Assembly (NCBI RefSeq): GCF_902706295.1
Contig: NZ_CACSJJ010000004.1
Location: 178,441 to 242,440, forward strand
Direction of reading: 5' to 3'
Source of the DNA: Arthrobacter sp. 18067
GTDB taxonomy: Bacteria; Actinomycetota; Actinomycetes; Actinomycetales; Micrococcaceae
DNA: 64,000 nucleotides
The notes under the pieces are model-generated. The model saw only the letters and a program-made list of their open reading frames with translations. It had not been told where the DNA came from and ran no database searches. Both the position numbers and the translations under genes were made by a program. Below, in pieces: positions 38,128-46,564 of this stretch (position 1 is its first letter; each line of letters starts with the position of its first letter).

Positions 38128-39111
38128 TTAGCCCCGACCACCGAGCTTCTTCACCAACAGGAGCGGCTTTTTGAGGAACTCCCCTACGCTGGTCCGGACA
38201 ACAATGGTCTGGTTTAGGGCGTCGAGCCGCTCCAGCACGTGGTCGAGCTTGGCGGCGGCTTCGTCGAGGCGACGCTGCTGGGCACGGATCAGCTCCTCCT
38301 GCTCGGCCAGGACTTGCGTCAGGTACAACATGCCGCCGAGCCCGCCCTGTGCAACGCCCTCCCGGAGGTGTTCATCGCGGACCAGGGCATCGTAGCGGGC
38401 GTGGTCGGCGGCCTTGGCGAAGATGCTGTTGCCGTCATGGCCCTCGGACTCAGGCCGCTGCGACCAGAAGGCGAGGGGTTCGCCGTCGAGGAATCCAACG
38501 CGTGAGTGGCTGAGGACCCGCAGGTGGAACTCCCAGTCGCCCACCACAGGGAGGTCCTCGTTGTAGTAGCCCACGGCATCGTGGAGGCTGCGACGGTACA
38601 GGAAGGAAATAGGGACAGCCCTGTTGATCTTCAGCATGTCGGCAAGGGTGATCTGCTGCATGTCCGCCCAAAAGATCTCGCGCCGGATCGGTTCAATCCG
38701 GTCCGCCACGAGCTCTTCGATGACGATCTCGGTGCGGACCATGACGCCGCTCTCGGCTCCGTGGGCAGGATCATCCAGGTAGGCGACAGTGCTCTCCAGG
38801 AAGTTCGGCGCCCAAAAGTCATCGTCGTCGTGGATCACGATGAAGTCGCCTGAGCCGGCTTTGATCCCTGCGTTGGAGGCGGCCTCCATTCCCACGGATT
38901 CACCATGGTGGAGCGTGATGATGCGTTCCCGCTCGGCTTCAGGCCGCTGGGAGGTGAGGCGATCGACGTCGGCCGGGTCGCCGCCGTCGTTCACGATCAC
39001 CAACTCGAAGTCCCGGAAAGTCTGCGCGAAAATGTCGTCCAGGGCCCGGGCCAGGAAAATCGGGCGGTTCTTGGTACGGGTCACAATGGTGACGCGGGCA
39101 CCGGCATTCAT
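38128..39111 (-). CDS. GT2 family glycosyltransferase
   Basis: A 327-residue GT-A enzyme. VTIVTRTKNRPIFLARALDD opens the domain, VIVNDGGDPADV follows, and the metal motif IHDDDDFWAP lies near residue 93. The C-terminal tail (about 255-327) is helical, with a coiled-coil-like stretch (AEQEELIRAQQRRLDEAAAKLDHVLERL). I used the ATG at 39111; a TTG at 39144 would overlap the phosphatase stop by four bases. Its acceptor is unknown. It lies next to a tyrosine phosphatase gene, a pairing often seen near surface polysaccharide loci. Confidence 0.83.
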   Translation of the reverse strand: MNAGARVTIVTRTKNRPIFLARALDDIFAQTFRDFELVIVNDGGDPADVDRLTSQRPEAERERIITLHHGESVGMEAASNAGIKAGSGDFIVIHDDDDFWAPNFLESTVAYLDDPAHGAESGVMVRTEIVIEELVADRIEPIRREIFWADMQQITLADMLKINRAVPISFLYRRSLHDAVGYYNEDLPVVGDWEFHLRVLSHSRVGFLDGEPLAFWSQRPESEGHDGNSIFAKAADHARYDALVRDEHLREGVAQGGLGGMLYLTQVLAEQEELIRAQQRRLDEAAAKLDHVLERLDALNQTIVVRTSVGEFLKKPLLLVKKLGGRG

Positions 39112-39140
39112 GGCTGGTCCATTCCGTTCGGGAAGTGTGA

Positions 39141-39881
39141 TCAATCCTGCATGTTAGCAGCGCCCGGAAGCCCGGAGCCCAGCTTTGCCCGAACCGCCGC
39201 GATCTCAACCTCAGTGACGCCGTTGCTCGTCAGGAAAGCGACCGCGTCAATCGAACCAAGGAAGTCCCGTAGGCTCGCCCGCCGCTGCACCAGCATTGCT
39301 TCAAGGTCGTCGCCGGAAAGGTACGGATCATGGGCGTGAGGCGCCCCATGTGTCCGGTGCCGCTCGTTGATCCCGCGGGCAGCGAGCTCATACCCACGAA
39401 CGATCTCCTCTTCGCCGATGCCTGCCAGCCGCTGGAGGATCAGGGCGATCACCCCGCTGCGGTCCCTGCCCGCCGAGCAATGAACCACTACTTTCCCCGG
39501 GGACGCCGCAATGGCTGTGAACACGGCGGCAATCTTCTCCCCGAAAAGCTGCAAATAATCACCGTACTGCGCCGGGTCCTTCAGATAGGGGCCGAACAGC
39601 TCGCTGAAATCGCTATGGTCCGGATCCTCCGTTGGGCAATGGACGACGTCGATACGCGCCTTAACGTGGTCCGGCACCTCGGGATCGGTATCGCGTTGGC
39701 GACGCTCGCGGGAGGCGCGAAGATCGATCACGGTGCGGACGCCGTCGTCGTACATCTGCTGCCAACCGGTCCCGGTAACCCATTCGTGCCGACCCATCCG
39801 GTAAACGTCTCCCGCAATTTGCCAGGCGTTGACGGCGCCTTCCCATCGAACAGCTTGGTCAGGTGAAGTTGTCCCATCCAT
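39141..39881 (-). CDS. Tyrosine/dual-specificity protein phosphatase
   Basis: A 246-residue phosphatase with the Cys-x5-Arg loop VVHCSAGRDRSGVI near residues 128-141, preceded by the general acid region PTEDPDHSDF. This is the actinobacterial Y_phosphatase3-type (PtpB-like) family, acting on phosphotyrosine, phosphoserine or phosphoinositides. No secretion signal is seen. It precedes the GT2 gene in the same direction, with overlap if the latter starts at its TTG. Confidence 0.85.
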   Translation of the reverse strand: MDGTTSPDQAVRWEGAVNAWQIAGDVYRMGRHEWVTGTGWQQMYDDGVRTVIDLRASRERRQRDTDPEVPDHVKARIDVVHCPTEDPDHSDFSELFGPYLKDPAQYGDYLQLFGEKIAAVFTAIAASPGKVVVHCSAGRDRSGVIALILQRLAGIGEEEIVRGYELAARGINERHRTHGAPHAHDPYLSGDDLEAMLVQRRASLRDFLGSIDAVAFLTSNGVTEVEIAAVRAKLGSGLPGAANMQD

Positions 39882-39972
39882 AGGAGCCAGCTAAGCACAT
39901 TGAGCGTGGCGGTGAGAGCTTGTCACCGGGGGTTAGCTCTCGGGACAATCACGCAGGCTTACTGCCGAAAAC

Positions 39973-40578
39973 TCACCCCTCGGCGGGCTGGTACTTCGCC
40001 AGCCGGAACTCGAGGCCGTTCCGGACAGCCGGCCATTCGTGCTCCAGGATGGAGAACACCACGGTGTCGCGGAGGGCACCGTCCGCGCTGCGCGAGTGAT
40101 TCCGGAGCACGCCGTCCTGCTTCGCGCCGAGCCGGGCAATCGCGTCACGGGACTGCTGGTTCAACCAGTGCGTGCGGAATTCCACGGCCGGGCAACCCAG
40201 TGTTTCGAAGGCGTGCTGCAGGAGCAACAGCTTGGAATCCGGGTTGGTTCCACTGCCGTGCGCCGAAGCAGCATTCCACGTCGAACCGATCTCCACCCGC
40301 GGCGTTACGGCGTCGATATTCATGTACGTGGTCATGCCGATGAGCTTGCCCGTCGCCGTGGACCGCGTGGCAAACGGCAGCATGGAACCCTTGGCTTGCA
40401 GGTCCAAGCGCCTGTCGATCTCAGCGGCCATGCCCTCGGGCGTAGGGACCGAGGTGTACCAAAGCTTCCAGAGGTCGCCGTCGCGCGCTGCATCCACGAG
40501 GCCGTCATGGTGTTCCTGGCTCAACGGTTCCAGCGTCACGAATTTTCCGGTCAGGGTGATGGGTTCGATTGAAGTCAC
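39973..40578 (-). CDS. GNAT family acetyltransferase
   Basis: A 201-residue protein of the RimJ/RimL type: LTGKFVTLEPLSQEHHDGL at the N-terminus, IGMTTYMNIDAVTPRVEIGSTW in the core, and LLLLQHAFETLGCPAVEF for the CoA-binding helix. The usual R/QxxGxG/A loop is degenerate here (AHGSGTNPDSK). The substrate is unknown. The start is GTG at 40578, directly after a palindrome that looks like an iron-regulator box (40581-40593). It follows paaH in the same direction with a 26-bp gap. Confidence 0.8.
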   Translation of the reverse strand: MTSIEPITLTGKFVTLEPLSQEHHDGLVDAARDGDLWKLWYTSVPTPEGMAAEIDRRLDLQAKGSMLPFATRSTATGKLIGMTTYMNIDAVTPRVEIGSTWNAASAHGSGTNPDSKLLLLQHAFETLGCPAVEFRTHWLNQQSRDAIARLGAKQDGVLRNHSRSADGALRDTVVFSILEHEWPAVRNGLEFRLAKYQPAEG

Positions 40579-40580
40579 CC

Positions 40581-40593
40581 GGTTAGCCTAACC
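40581..40593. promoter_or_regulatory. DtxR/IdeR-like palindrome before an acetyltransferase gene
   Basis: GGTTAGCCTAACC matches all 13 core bases of the IdeR/DtxR consensus as I know it (TTAGGTTAGGCTAACCTAA, either strand), but not the outer triplets. It ends two bases before the GTG start of the acetyltransferase gene. Bound repressor would block start or elongation there. Confidence 0.4.
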
Positions 40594-40604
40594 GCCCGTG
40601 GGCG

Positions 40605-41468
40605 TCAGTCGTTCCAGTCGAAGAAGCCCTTGCCTGTCTTGCGTCCGAGCTCGCCGCGCGCCACTTTGTCCCGCAGGATCTGCGGCGGAGCGAAACGGTC
40701 GCCCAGCGTGGAGTGCAGGTATTCGGCGATGCCCAGCCGGACATCCAAGCCAACAATGTCGGTGGTCTTCAGCGGGCCAGTAGGGTGCTTGTAGCCGAGA
40801 ACCATGGCGGCATCGATGTCTTCTGCGGACGCCACACCTTCCTCCACCATGCGCATGGCCTCGAGGGCAATCGCCACACCCAGGCGGGAGGACGCGAACC
40901 CGGGCGCGTCATTGACGACGACGGCGGTCTTGCCAAGTGCCTCGGTCCAGCTTTTCGCCGCGGCAGCGAGTTCGGGAGACGTTTCCTCAGCCAGCACCAC
41001 CTCAATCAGGGTAGAGGCAGGCACCGGGTTGAAGAAGTGCAGACCCACAAAGTTGGCGGGCCGGCGAAGTTCGTTGGCGAGTCCGGTGACCGAGAGCGAT
41101 GACGTGTTCGACGCCAGGAAAGCGTCAGCGGACAAGTGCTCCTCCACAGCCTTGAGGGCGGTGACCTTCAGGGCATAGTCCTCTGGCACAGCCTCCACCA
41201 CAAGGCCGCAGTGGATGAACGATTCGTAGTCAGTGGAGGTGCTGAAGCGGGACATGGCCTCTTCGGGGGTCTCGCTCAAGGTTCCACGGGCTGCGGACTT
41301 GGCAACCGCCTCGGCCACGCGGCCTTGCGCTCCGGCGGCTGCCTCGTGGTCGCGCTCCACCACGATCACGGTGGCACCCTTGGTGAGGAAGGCGTGTGCG
41401 ATGCCGGCACCCATCCGGCCACCGCCCAAGACTCCGACGACGTGCGGGATGGCGGGAACTGCTGTCAT
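40605..41468 (-). CDS. paaH: 3-hydroxyadipyl-CoA dehydrogenase, PaaH-like
   Basis: A 287-residue L-3-hydroxyacyl-CoA dehydrogenase. The NAD loop GVLGGGRMGAGIAHAFLTKG lies near residues 12-31, LVVEAVPED near 90, SNTSSLSVT near 118 and the catalytic region GLHFFNPVP near 140. The length is of the short single-domain form. It oxidises the beta-hydroxy intermediate at the end of the phenylacetate route. It overlaps the hydratase gene by four bases and is the last gene of the thiolase-hydratase-dehydrogenase operon. Confidence 0.9.
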   Translation of the reverse strand: MTAVPAIPHVVGVLGGGRMGAGIAHAFLTKGATVIVVERDHEAAAGAQGRVAEAVAKSAARGTLSETPEEAMSRFSTSTDYESFIHCGLVVEAVPEDYALKVTALKAVEEHLSADAFLASNTSSLSVTGLANELRRPANFVGLHFFNPVPASTLIEVVLAEETSPELAAAAKSWTEALGKTAVVVNDAPGFASSRLGVAIALEAMRMVEEGVASAEDIDAAMVLGYKHPTGPLKTTDIVGLDVRLGIAEYLHSTLGDRFAPPQILRDKVARGELGRKTGKGFFDWND

Positions 41469-42268
41469 TTCTGGGTCCTGTCATGCGTGGGAGCGTCAGT
41501 GTCTCGCGAAGCTTTAGCCGATTTCTTATCGAGGAAAGCCTGCATGCGATCAAACTTGGCCTGGGATTCAAACAGAATTCCCTGGGCAAGTGTGTCAATC
41601 AGCGGGTGGGCTTCAGCCGGGGCGTGGAACACCGACTTGGTGATGCGGACCGCCAACGGGTCCTGACGTCCGATCCGGTCCGCCAGCTTGTGGGCGGCAT
41701 CCATCAATTCCGGGGCCTCATGGATTTCCGTGATGAGGCTGATCCGCAGTGCTTCCTCAGCCCACAGCACAGCGCCGGCCAAGAGAATCTCCTTGGCCTT
41801 CGGCTCGCCCACAAGCTCCTTGAGTCGCCAGCTGGCACCCGCCGCGGCCAGGATCCCCAAGCCGGTTTCCGGGTTGCCGATCCGGACACTTGGCGTGCCG
41901 ATACGGAAGTCGGCTGCATATGCCAGTTCAGCACCCCCGCCCAGGCAGTAACCATCCAAGGCCGCGATGACGGGCATAGGCAGCTTGGCGATACGGACGA
42001 AGATGGTGGAGTTAATCCCCTGCAATGCGTCATCCCGACGGCGTTCCCGCAACTGGCCGATATCGGCACCGGAGGCAAACACCCCCTCCGTTCCGGCGAT
42101 GATGAGTACCTTGGGGCTCCGCTCCAGTTCAGCGCAGACCAGGTGGAGCTCGTCCACCATTTTCTGGTCAATCGCATTGCGGACCTCGGGGCGGTTCAGG
42201 AGAACGGTGAGGCGGTCTTCGCGCTCCTCGATGAGGAGCGTGCTGAAGTCTTCCGGGTTCAGTGCCAT
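41465..42268 (-). CDS. paaF: Enoyl-CoA hydratase, PaaF-like
   Basis: A 267-residue crotonase. Typical parts are visible: NRPEVRNAIDQKMVDEL near residue 20, FASGADIGQL near 65, ALDGYCLGGGAELAYAAD near 100, and GNPETGLGI with the hydratase Glu near 130. This contrasts with the paaG-like paralogue at 1409-2188, which lacks this Glu. It should hydrate 2,3-dehydroadipyl-CoA. The ATG at 42268 overlaps the thiolase stop by one base (TAATG). The C-terminal ~25 residues are hydrophilic and variable. Confidence 0.87.
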   Translation of the reverse strand: MALNPEDFSTLLIEEREDRLTVLLNRPEVRNAIDQKMVDELHLVCAELERSPKVLIIAGTEGVFASGADIGQLRERRRDDALQGINSTIFVRIAKLPMPVIAALDGYCLGGGAELAYAADFRIGTPSVRIGNPETGLGILAAAGASWRLKELVGEPKAKEILLAGAVLWAEEALRISLITEIHEAPELMDAAHKLADRIGRQDPLAVRITKSVFHAPAEAHPLIDTLAQGILFESQAKFDRMQAFLDKKSAKASRDTDAPTHDRTQK

Positions 42269-43494
42269 TACACGCCTTCCAGCAGCATCGCGGTGCCTTG
42301 CCCGACGCCGATGCACATCGTCGCCAAACCAAGCTTGGGTCCATTCGAGGAGGCGAGTTCGCGCTCCATCCGGCCCAGCAGCGTAATCGCGATACGCGAG
42401 CCGCTGGAACCGAGCGGGTGCCCCAAGCTGATGGCCCCGCCGTCGTTGTTCACAATGTCAGGGTTCAAACCAAGGCGACGCATGCTCGCGAGTGACTGAG
42501 TGGCGAAAGCCTCGTTGAGCTCCACGGCGCCAAGCTGATCCGCGCTGAGGCCCGTACGCGCAAGGATTTTCTGAGTGGCCGGAACAGGACCGATGCCCAT
42601 GATTTCCGGCTCACAACCCGCCGAAGCACCGTCGATGATGCGGGCACGTGGGATGAGGCCGAACTTCTTAATGGCTGCTTCCGACGCGACGATGATGGCC
42701 GACGCGCCATCGTTCAGGGTGGAAGAGTTGCCTGCCGTCACCACGGATCCGCCGGGGACAACAGGCCGCAGCTTGGCCAGGACGTCCATGGTGGTGCCCT
42801 CGCGGGGACCTTCATCGGTGTCCACCACGGTCTCGGATTTACGTGTCTTGACCGTCACAGGAACGATTTCGTCCTTGAAGCGACCGCCGGCAATGGCTGC
42901 CAGGGCGCGCTCGTGCGAGCGAACAGCGAAGGCGTCAGCATCCTCGCGGGAGATGTTATCCACACGGCCCACTTCCTCGGCCGTTTCCGGCATCGAGTAG
43001 GTCATCTTGCCGTCGCGGGAGAGCTCGCCTTTGGTGAAGAGCGGGTTGGCAAAGCGCCAGCCGATGGACGTGTCGAAGATCTGGCCCGGCTTGGCGAACG
43101 CCGTGGCCGGCTTCTCCTGGACCCACGGAGCGCGGCTCATGGACTCGACGCCGCCGGCCACCACGATGTCCGCAGCACCGGACTTGATCATGTGGCTGGC
43201 CATGATGATCGCGCTGAGGCCCGAGGCGCACAGGCGGTTCACCGTGATGCCAGGGATGTGGAGGGGAAGTCCCGCCAGAATGGTGGCCATGCGTGCGACG
43301 TTGCGGTTCTCCTCGCCTGCCCCGTTGGCGTTGCCGAGGATCACCTCGTCAATTGAGTCAGGGTCGACGCCGGCACGCGCCACCGCTTCCCTGACCACCA
43401 ACGCTGCGAGATCGTCCGGGCGGACGGAGGACAGTGCCCCACCGTAGCGACCTACAGGCGTACGTGCGCCGCCAACAAGAAAAGCCTCGACCAT
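42268..43494 (-). CDS. paaJ: Beta-ketoadipyl-CoA thiolase, PaaJ/PcaF-like
   Basis: A 408-residue thiolase. Catalytic Cys in NRLCASGLSAI near residue 90, GGVESMSRAPW near 118, the His motif AISLGHPLGSSGSRI near 363, and the second Cys loop MCIGVGQGTAMLL near 390. It cleaves 3-oxoadipyl-CoA (and probably 3-oxo-5,6-dehydrosuberyl-CoA) with CoA. First gene of its operon, with the PaaR-type operator about 45 bp before it. Family alone does not separate PaaJ from PcaF; the operator and neighbours favour phenylacetate. Confidence 0.9.
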   Translation of the reverse strand: MVEAFLVGGARTPVGRYGGALSSVRPDDLAALVVREAVARAGVDPDSIDEVILGNANGAGEENRNVARMATILAGLPLHIPGITVNRLCASGLSAIIMASHMIKSGAADIVVAGGVESMSRAPWVQEKPATAFAKPGQIFDTSIGWRFANPLFTKGELSRDGKMTYSMPETAEEVGRVDNISREDADAFAVRSHERALAAIAGGRFKDEIVPVTVKTRKSETVVDTDEGPREGTTMDVLAKLRPVVPGGSVVTAGNSSTLNDGASAIIVASEAAIKKFGLIPRARIIDGASAGCEPEIMGIGPVPATQKILARTGLSADQLGAVELNEAFATQSLASMRRLGLNPDIVNNDGGAISLGHPLGSSGSRIAITLLGRMERELASSNGPKLGLATMCIGVGQGTAMLLEGV

Positions 43495-43536
43495 GAGAAC
43501 ATCCTTCGCGAAGTGAAAGGGACCGGCCTTGGAATA

Positions 43537-43558
43537 ATATACCGACCGTTCGTTCTAT
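43537..43558 (-). promoter_or_regulatory. PaaR-type operator before the thiolase gene
   Basis: ATATACCGACCGTTCGTTCT plus AT shares the core TACCGACCGTTCGTTC with the site before paaA exactly over 16 bases. On the minus strand a TTGACC box and a TAATCT box 16 bases later lie just upstream, so the site covers the likely start of transcription. Confidence 0.8.
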
Positions 43559-43626
43559 AAAGATTACACGGCCCGGCGGGCCGGTCAACAGGAGAAGCCT
43601 TCCGTTAAGCCGGCCCAACCGCCGCA

Positions 43627-44283
43627 TCACACTACCCGGATCCCCAAGTGACCGGCCAGCAGCGGCGCCATGAGGCTCAGCTGATAGTCATCGATGATCA
43701 CGCCCGCCAGCCCGGCCAAACCGTTGATGCCGCGGAACTCGGAGGTTCGCAGATCCACGTCCTTCAGCTTCGCTCCCGTGACGTCCAGCGTGCCGATGGT
43801 GCAGTTCTTCAAGGCGATCCTGGTCCCGGCGCAACCGCCGAGATCGAGCTCGTTGATGATGCAGTCGGAGATCTGGACATCCATGAGCTTGGAGCCGCGC
43901 AGATTCACGTAGTCCAGCTTGCCGCCATCGATTCGAACGGAACGCCAATTTCCCTCATACAGTTCTGCCGAGCCCCACCGCGGATTGCTGATTTCCACGT
44001 CCTGCCAGGAACTTCGCGCAGCAGTGAAGACCGGCGCATACGGCTCGGCGAGGATGCACTCGCGGAACGTGGCGCCTCGCAATTGGGCCTCGTTGAAGGA
44101 GACACCGTTCAACTCGCATTCGATAAAGTCGGAGCCGCTCAGCTCCTCCCCATCAGCGGAGACCTTGGTGAACCTGAGGCCGTCGTACCGTTCGCCACGC
44201 TGGAAGTCCGGGGCGTCGTCGTCGCGCAGTTCTTCCAAACGGACCGGTGAGATCTTAGGGGCCGCAACCTTCGCAGCCGCCAT
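43627..44283 (-). CDS. Pentapeptide-repeat protein
   Basis: A 218-residue protein made of A(D/N)LxX-type pentapeptides: LSGSDFIECELNGVSFNEAQLRGATFREC near residues 52-80, VNLRGSKLMDVQISDCIINELDLGGC near 125-150 and GAKLKDVDLRTSEF near 165. It should fold into a right-handed quadrilateral helix. Some members mimic DNA and protect gyrase, but nothing here shows that. Its ATG overlaps the stop of the SRPBCC gene by one base, so the two are co-translated. Confidence 0.88.
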   Translation of the reverse strand: MAAAKVAAPKISPVRLEELRDDDAPDFQRGERYDGLRFTKVSADGEELSGSDFIECELNGVSFNEAQLRGATFRECILAEPYAPVFTAARSSWQDVEISNPRWGSAELYEGNWRSVRIDGGKLDYVNLRGSKLMDVQISDCIINELDLGGCAGTRIALKNCTIGTLDVTGAKLKDVDLRTSEFRGINGLAGLAGVIIDDYQLSLMAPLLAGHLGIRVV

Positions 44284-44741
44284 CAGAGGGATTCCGCCTT
44301 CGCTGCGATCTCCGTCAGGTCCTTGGCGAGGGCCTTGCGCGTCATGCTCATTCCGATCTTCCCGAACAGCGCCATGGTGATCTTGCTGAGCAGCGTCGGG
44401 TTGATGACCTCAGCGCCGAAGGTGAGCGACAGGTCCGTGCCGCCGTCGCGCTCGTTCAGGCTGAAGCGGGTGGTGTAGTCCGCGCCCCCTTGGAGCGCCT
44501 TGATGGTGGTACTGCGGGGCGGGTCGGTATGGGAGACCCACATCTCGACCGTTTCCTGCCTGCCCATCATGGTGCGGGTCTCTTTCCAGCGGGTGCCCTC
44601 GCCGTAGGGGCCCTCGCTGAGCATCTGGATGGCGTTGATGCCCGAGAGCGTGCCAGCCGAGCCTGGAATGTCCGAGATGACGGCCCAGACCTTGTCCGGA
44701 CTGGCCTTAATGTGCTGCGTGAGGGTGGTGGTGTGTTCCAT
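44283..44741 (-). CDS. SRPBCC (polyketide cyclase-like) protein
   Basis: A 152-residue START-like ligand-binding protein. TTTLTQHIKASPDKVWAVISDIPG at the N-terminus and GEGTRWKETRTMMGRQ near 50 are typical, as is the long C-terminal helix (ALAKDLTEIAAKAESL). It probably binds a hydrophobic ligand. It is first of a two-gene unit with the pentapeptide-repeat gene. No substrate clue is present. Confidence 0.82.
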   Translation of the reverse strand: MEHTTTLTQHIKASPDKVWAVISDIPGSAGTLSGINAIQMLSEGPYGEGTRWKETRTMMGRQETVEMWVSHTDPPRSTTIKALQGGADYTTRFSLNERDGGTDLSLTFGAEVINPTLLSKITMALFGKIGMSMTRKALAKDLTEIAAKAESL

Positions 44742-44782
44742 ACATCGAGCCTAGACCCGACCCCTGACAGTCCCAACGCGAA

Positions 44783-44814
44783 CGGCGGATGCCTCCACAA
44801 GGAGGCACCCGCCG
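44783..44814. terminator. Hairpin between the permease and SRPBCC genes
   Basis: CGGCGGATGCCTC and GAGGCACCCGCCG pair over 13 bp with one mismatch and a six-base loop. It follows the permease stop by 22 bases on the minus strand and separates the permease from the next unit. There is no long U-tract. Confidence 0.65.
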
Positions 44815-44836
44815 TCGAGCGCTAAGGACCGGAGAG

Positions 44837-46300
44837 CTAGCTGAACAGCTCGCTCTTGGGTTCGTTGTTCTTGACCTTCTGCCACCCGAGCCACAGGACC
44901 AGGGCGAAGAACGGAATGGTGGCCAAGGTCCACAGGCCCAGCAGGAAGACCTCGCCGGTTGCCTTGTCCGTCATCGTGTCGAAGCCGATGAGCACAGTGA
45001 TGGCCAGCAGAGCGATGAGGCCCAGCCAGCTGGTCCACGGCGAACCGGGCATCGGCAGGCTGGAGACGTTGCCTCGCTTCTTCCGCAGGGCAATCTGGCT
45101 CGCGAAGATGGACCCCCACGTGAAGATGACGCCGATGGAGGCCGTGTTCAGCGCGAGGTCGAATGCGTGCGAGCCACCCAGCCAGATGTTCAGGAGAATG
45201 CCCACGAGGTAGACACCACCGATCGCCAGGATGGCCGCGTACGGCACGTGACGGGTGGACATCTTGGTGAGCCACTGCGGTGCGTGGCCGTTGTTGGCCA
45301 TAGTGCGGAAGATGCGGCCGATCGAGTACAGGCCCGAGTTGCAGGAGGACAGCGCGGCGGTGATGACGATCATGTTCATGACGTCGCCCATCCAGCCGAG
45401 GCCCATCTGGCCGAACACGGTAACGAACGGCGAGGTGCCGGCCACGTACTGGTCGGACGGCAGCAGCATTGCCAGCAGCGTCACCGAACCAACGTAGAAG
45501 ACAACAATACGGATCACGACGGCGCGGATCGCCTTGGGAACTTCGCGTTCCGGGTTCTCCATCTCACCAGCGGTAATGCCGACGAGTTCGATGGCGTTGT
45601 AGGCGAAGATCACGGCGTTGAGGACCAGGATCATCACCAGGCCGCCCTTGGGGAACATGCCGCCGTCTTCGTGGAAGAGGTTGGCGACGGACGCATTGCC
45701 TTCGCCCACCTTGGCGTTGGTGACAACCATGAATGTGCCAACGGCCAGGAAGATGACGATCGCCGCAACTTTGAGGCAGGAGGCCCAGAATTCGAACTCG
45801 CCGAATGCCTTGACGCTGAACAGGTTCACGGCCACCAGCAGCACCAGCGCGGCGATGGCGGACAGTTCAATGGGCACGTTCGGGAAGAAGAACTGGAAGT
45901 ACAGGCCGATCGCGATCAGTTCGGCGATACCCGTCATGGCCCAGTTGATGAAGTACATCCAGCCGGAAAGGAACGCGCCCTTCTTGCCGAACATTTCGCC
46001 GGCGTAGCTCACGAAGGAGCCGGACGTCTGGCGGTACATGATGAGTTCACCGAGCGCGCGCATCAGCAGGTAAGCGATGACGCCGGCGATGGCGTAGGAG
46101 AAGATCAGGGCCGGGCCCGTGGAGGCCAGGCGGCCGCCGGCACCCATGAAGAGGCCGACGCCGATGGCGCCACCCATGGCGATCATGGTGACGTGGCGGC
46201 GGCTCAGGGTCTTCTGATATCCCTCGGCGCTGAGGTTGGAGTCCGAGGCTGCAGATGAGGCCTTGGAGCTCTGGAGATCTGTGGGAGTACTTTGCGGCAC
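44837..46300 (-). CDS. Amino-acid permease, AnsP/GabP-like APC family
   Basis: A 487-residue transporter with about 12 membrane helices. The first helix has the APC signature MGGAIGVGLFMGAGG near residue 43, followed by ALGELIMYRQTSGSF. The sequence near AGEMENPEREVPKAIR is typical of the amino-acid transporter branch that includes asparagine and GABA permeases. Substrate is not fixed by sequence. The start is GTG at 46300 with AAGGAA five bases before it. It has its own ~200-bp leader region shared with the palindrome at 46502. Confidence 0.88.
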   Translation of the reverse strand: MPQSTPTDLQSSKASSAASDSNLSAEGYQKTLSRRHVTMIAMGGAIGVGLFMGAGGRLASTGPALIFSYAIAGVIAYLLMRALGELIMYRQTSGSFVSYAGEMFGKKGAFLSGWMYFINWAMTGIAELIAIGLYFQFFFPNVPIELSAIAALVLLVAVNLFSVKAFGEFEFWASCLKVAAIVIFLAVGTFMVVTNAKVGEGNASVANLFHEDGGMFPKGGLVMILVLNAVIFAYNAIELVGITAGEMENPEREVPKAIRAVVIRIVVFYVGSVTLLAMLLPSDQYVAGTSPFVTVFGQMGLGWMGDVMNMIVITAALSSCNSGLYSIGRIFRTMANNGHAPQWLTKMSTRHVPYAAILAIGGVYLVGILLNIWLGGSHAFDLALNTASIGVIFTWGSIFASQIALRKKRGNVSSLPMPGSPWTSWLGLIALLAITVLIGFDTMTDKATGEVFLLGLWTLATIPFFALVLWLGWQKVKNNEPKSELFS

Positions 46301-46501
46301 AGCTGTTCCTTGTGGGTTGGGGTCTTGCTGTAGGTGTTACGCCAGTGCCGGAACACGGGCGGCTTTGGCACACAAAATTCGAGCTTTTCCTCTTTGGAGG
46401 ACCCGAAGTGTGACAAAGAACGCAGAACGCCGAAGCTTCGCGCAACCCGTCTATCTTACGGGATTAACCCCAATGCCCGTGACGCAGGCAACAGCGCAGA
46501 A

Positions 46502-46564
46502 CAACGCGGGGTCACTTACGGCCCTTATTTGCCGCCGGAAGGGGCCATAAGTGACCCCGCGTTG
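46502..46564. repeat. Palindromic element at the end of the truncated reductase gene
   Basis: The left arm 46502-46524 (CAACGCGGGGTCACTTACGG plus CCC) and the right arm 46542-46564 match over 23 bp with one mismatch, around a 17-base centre. The right arm and loop supply the last codons and the TAA stop (46525-46527) of the NirB-like gene, so the element seems to have landed inside or at the break of that gene. Confidence 0.8.

Noticed and set aside
44789..46258. A 489-codon plus-strand frame opposite the amino-acid permease
   Set aside because: The translation is rich in His, Asp and Gln with no motif, a typical shadow of a membrane-protein gene on the other strand.
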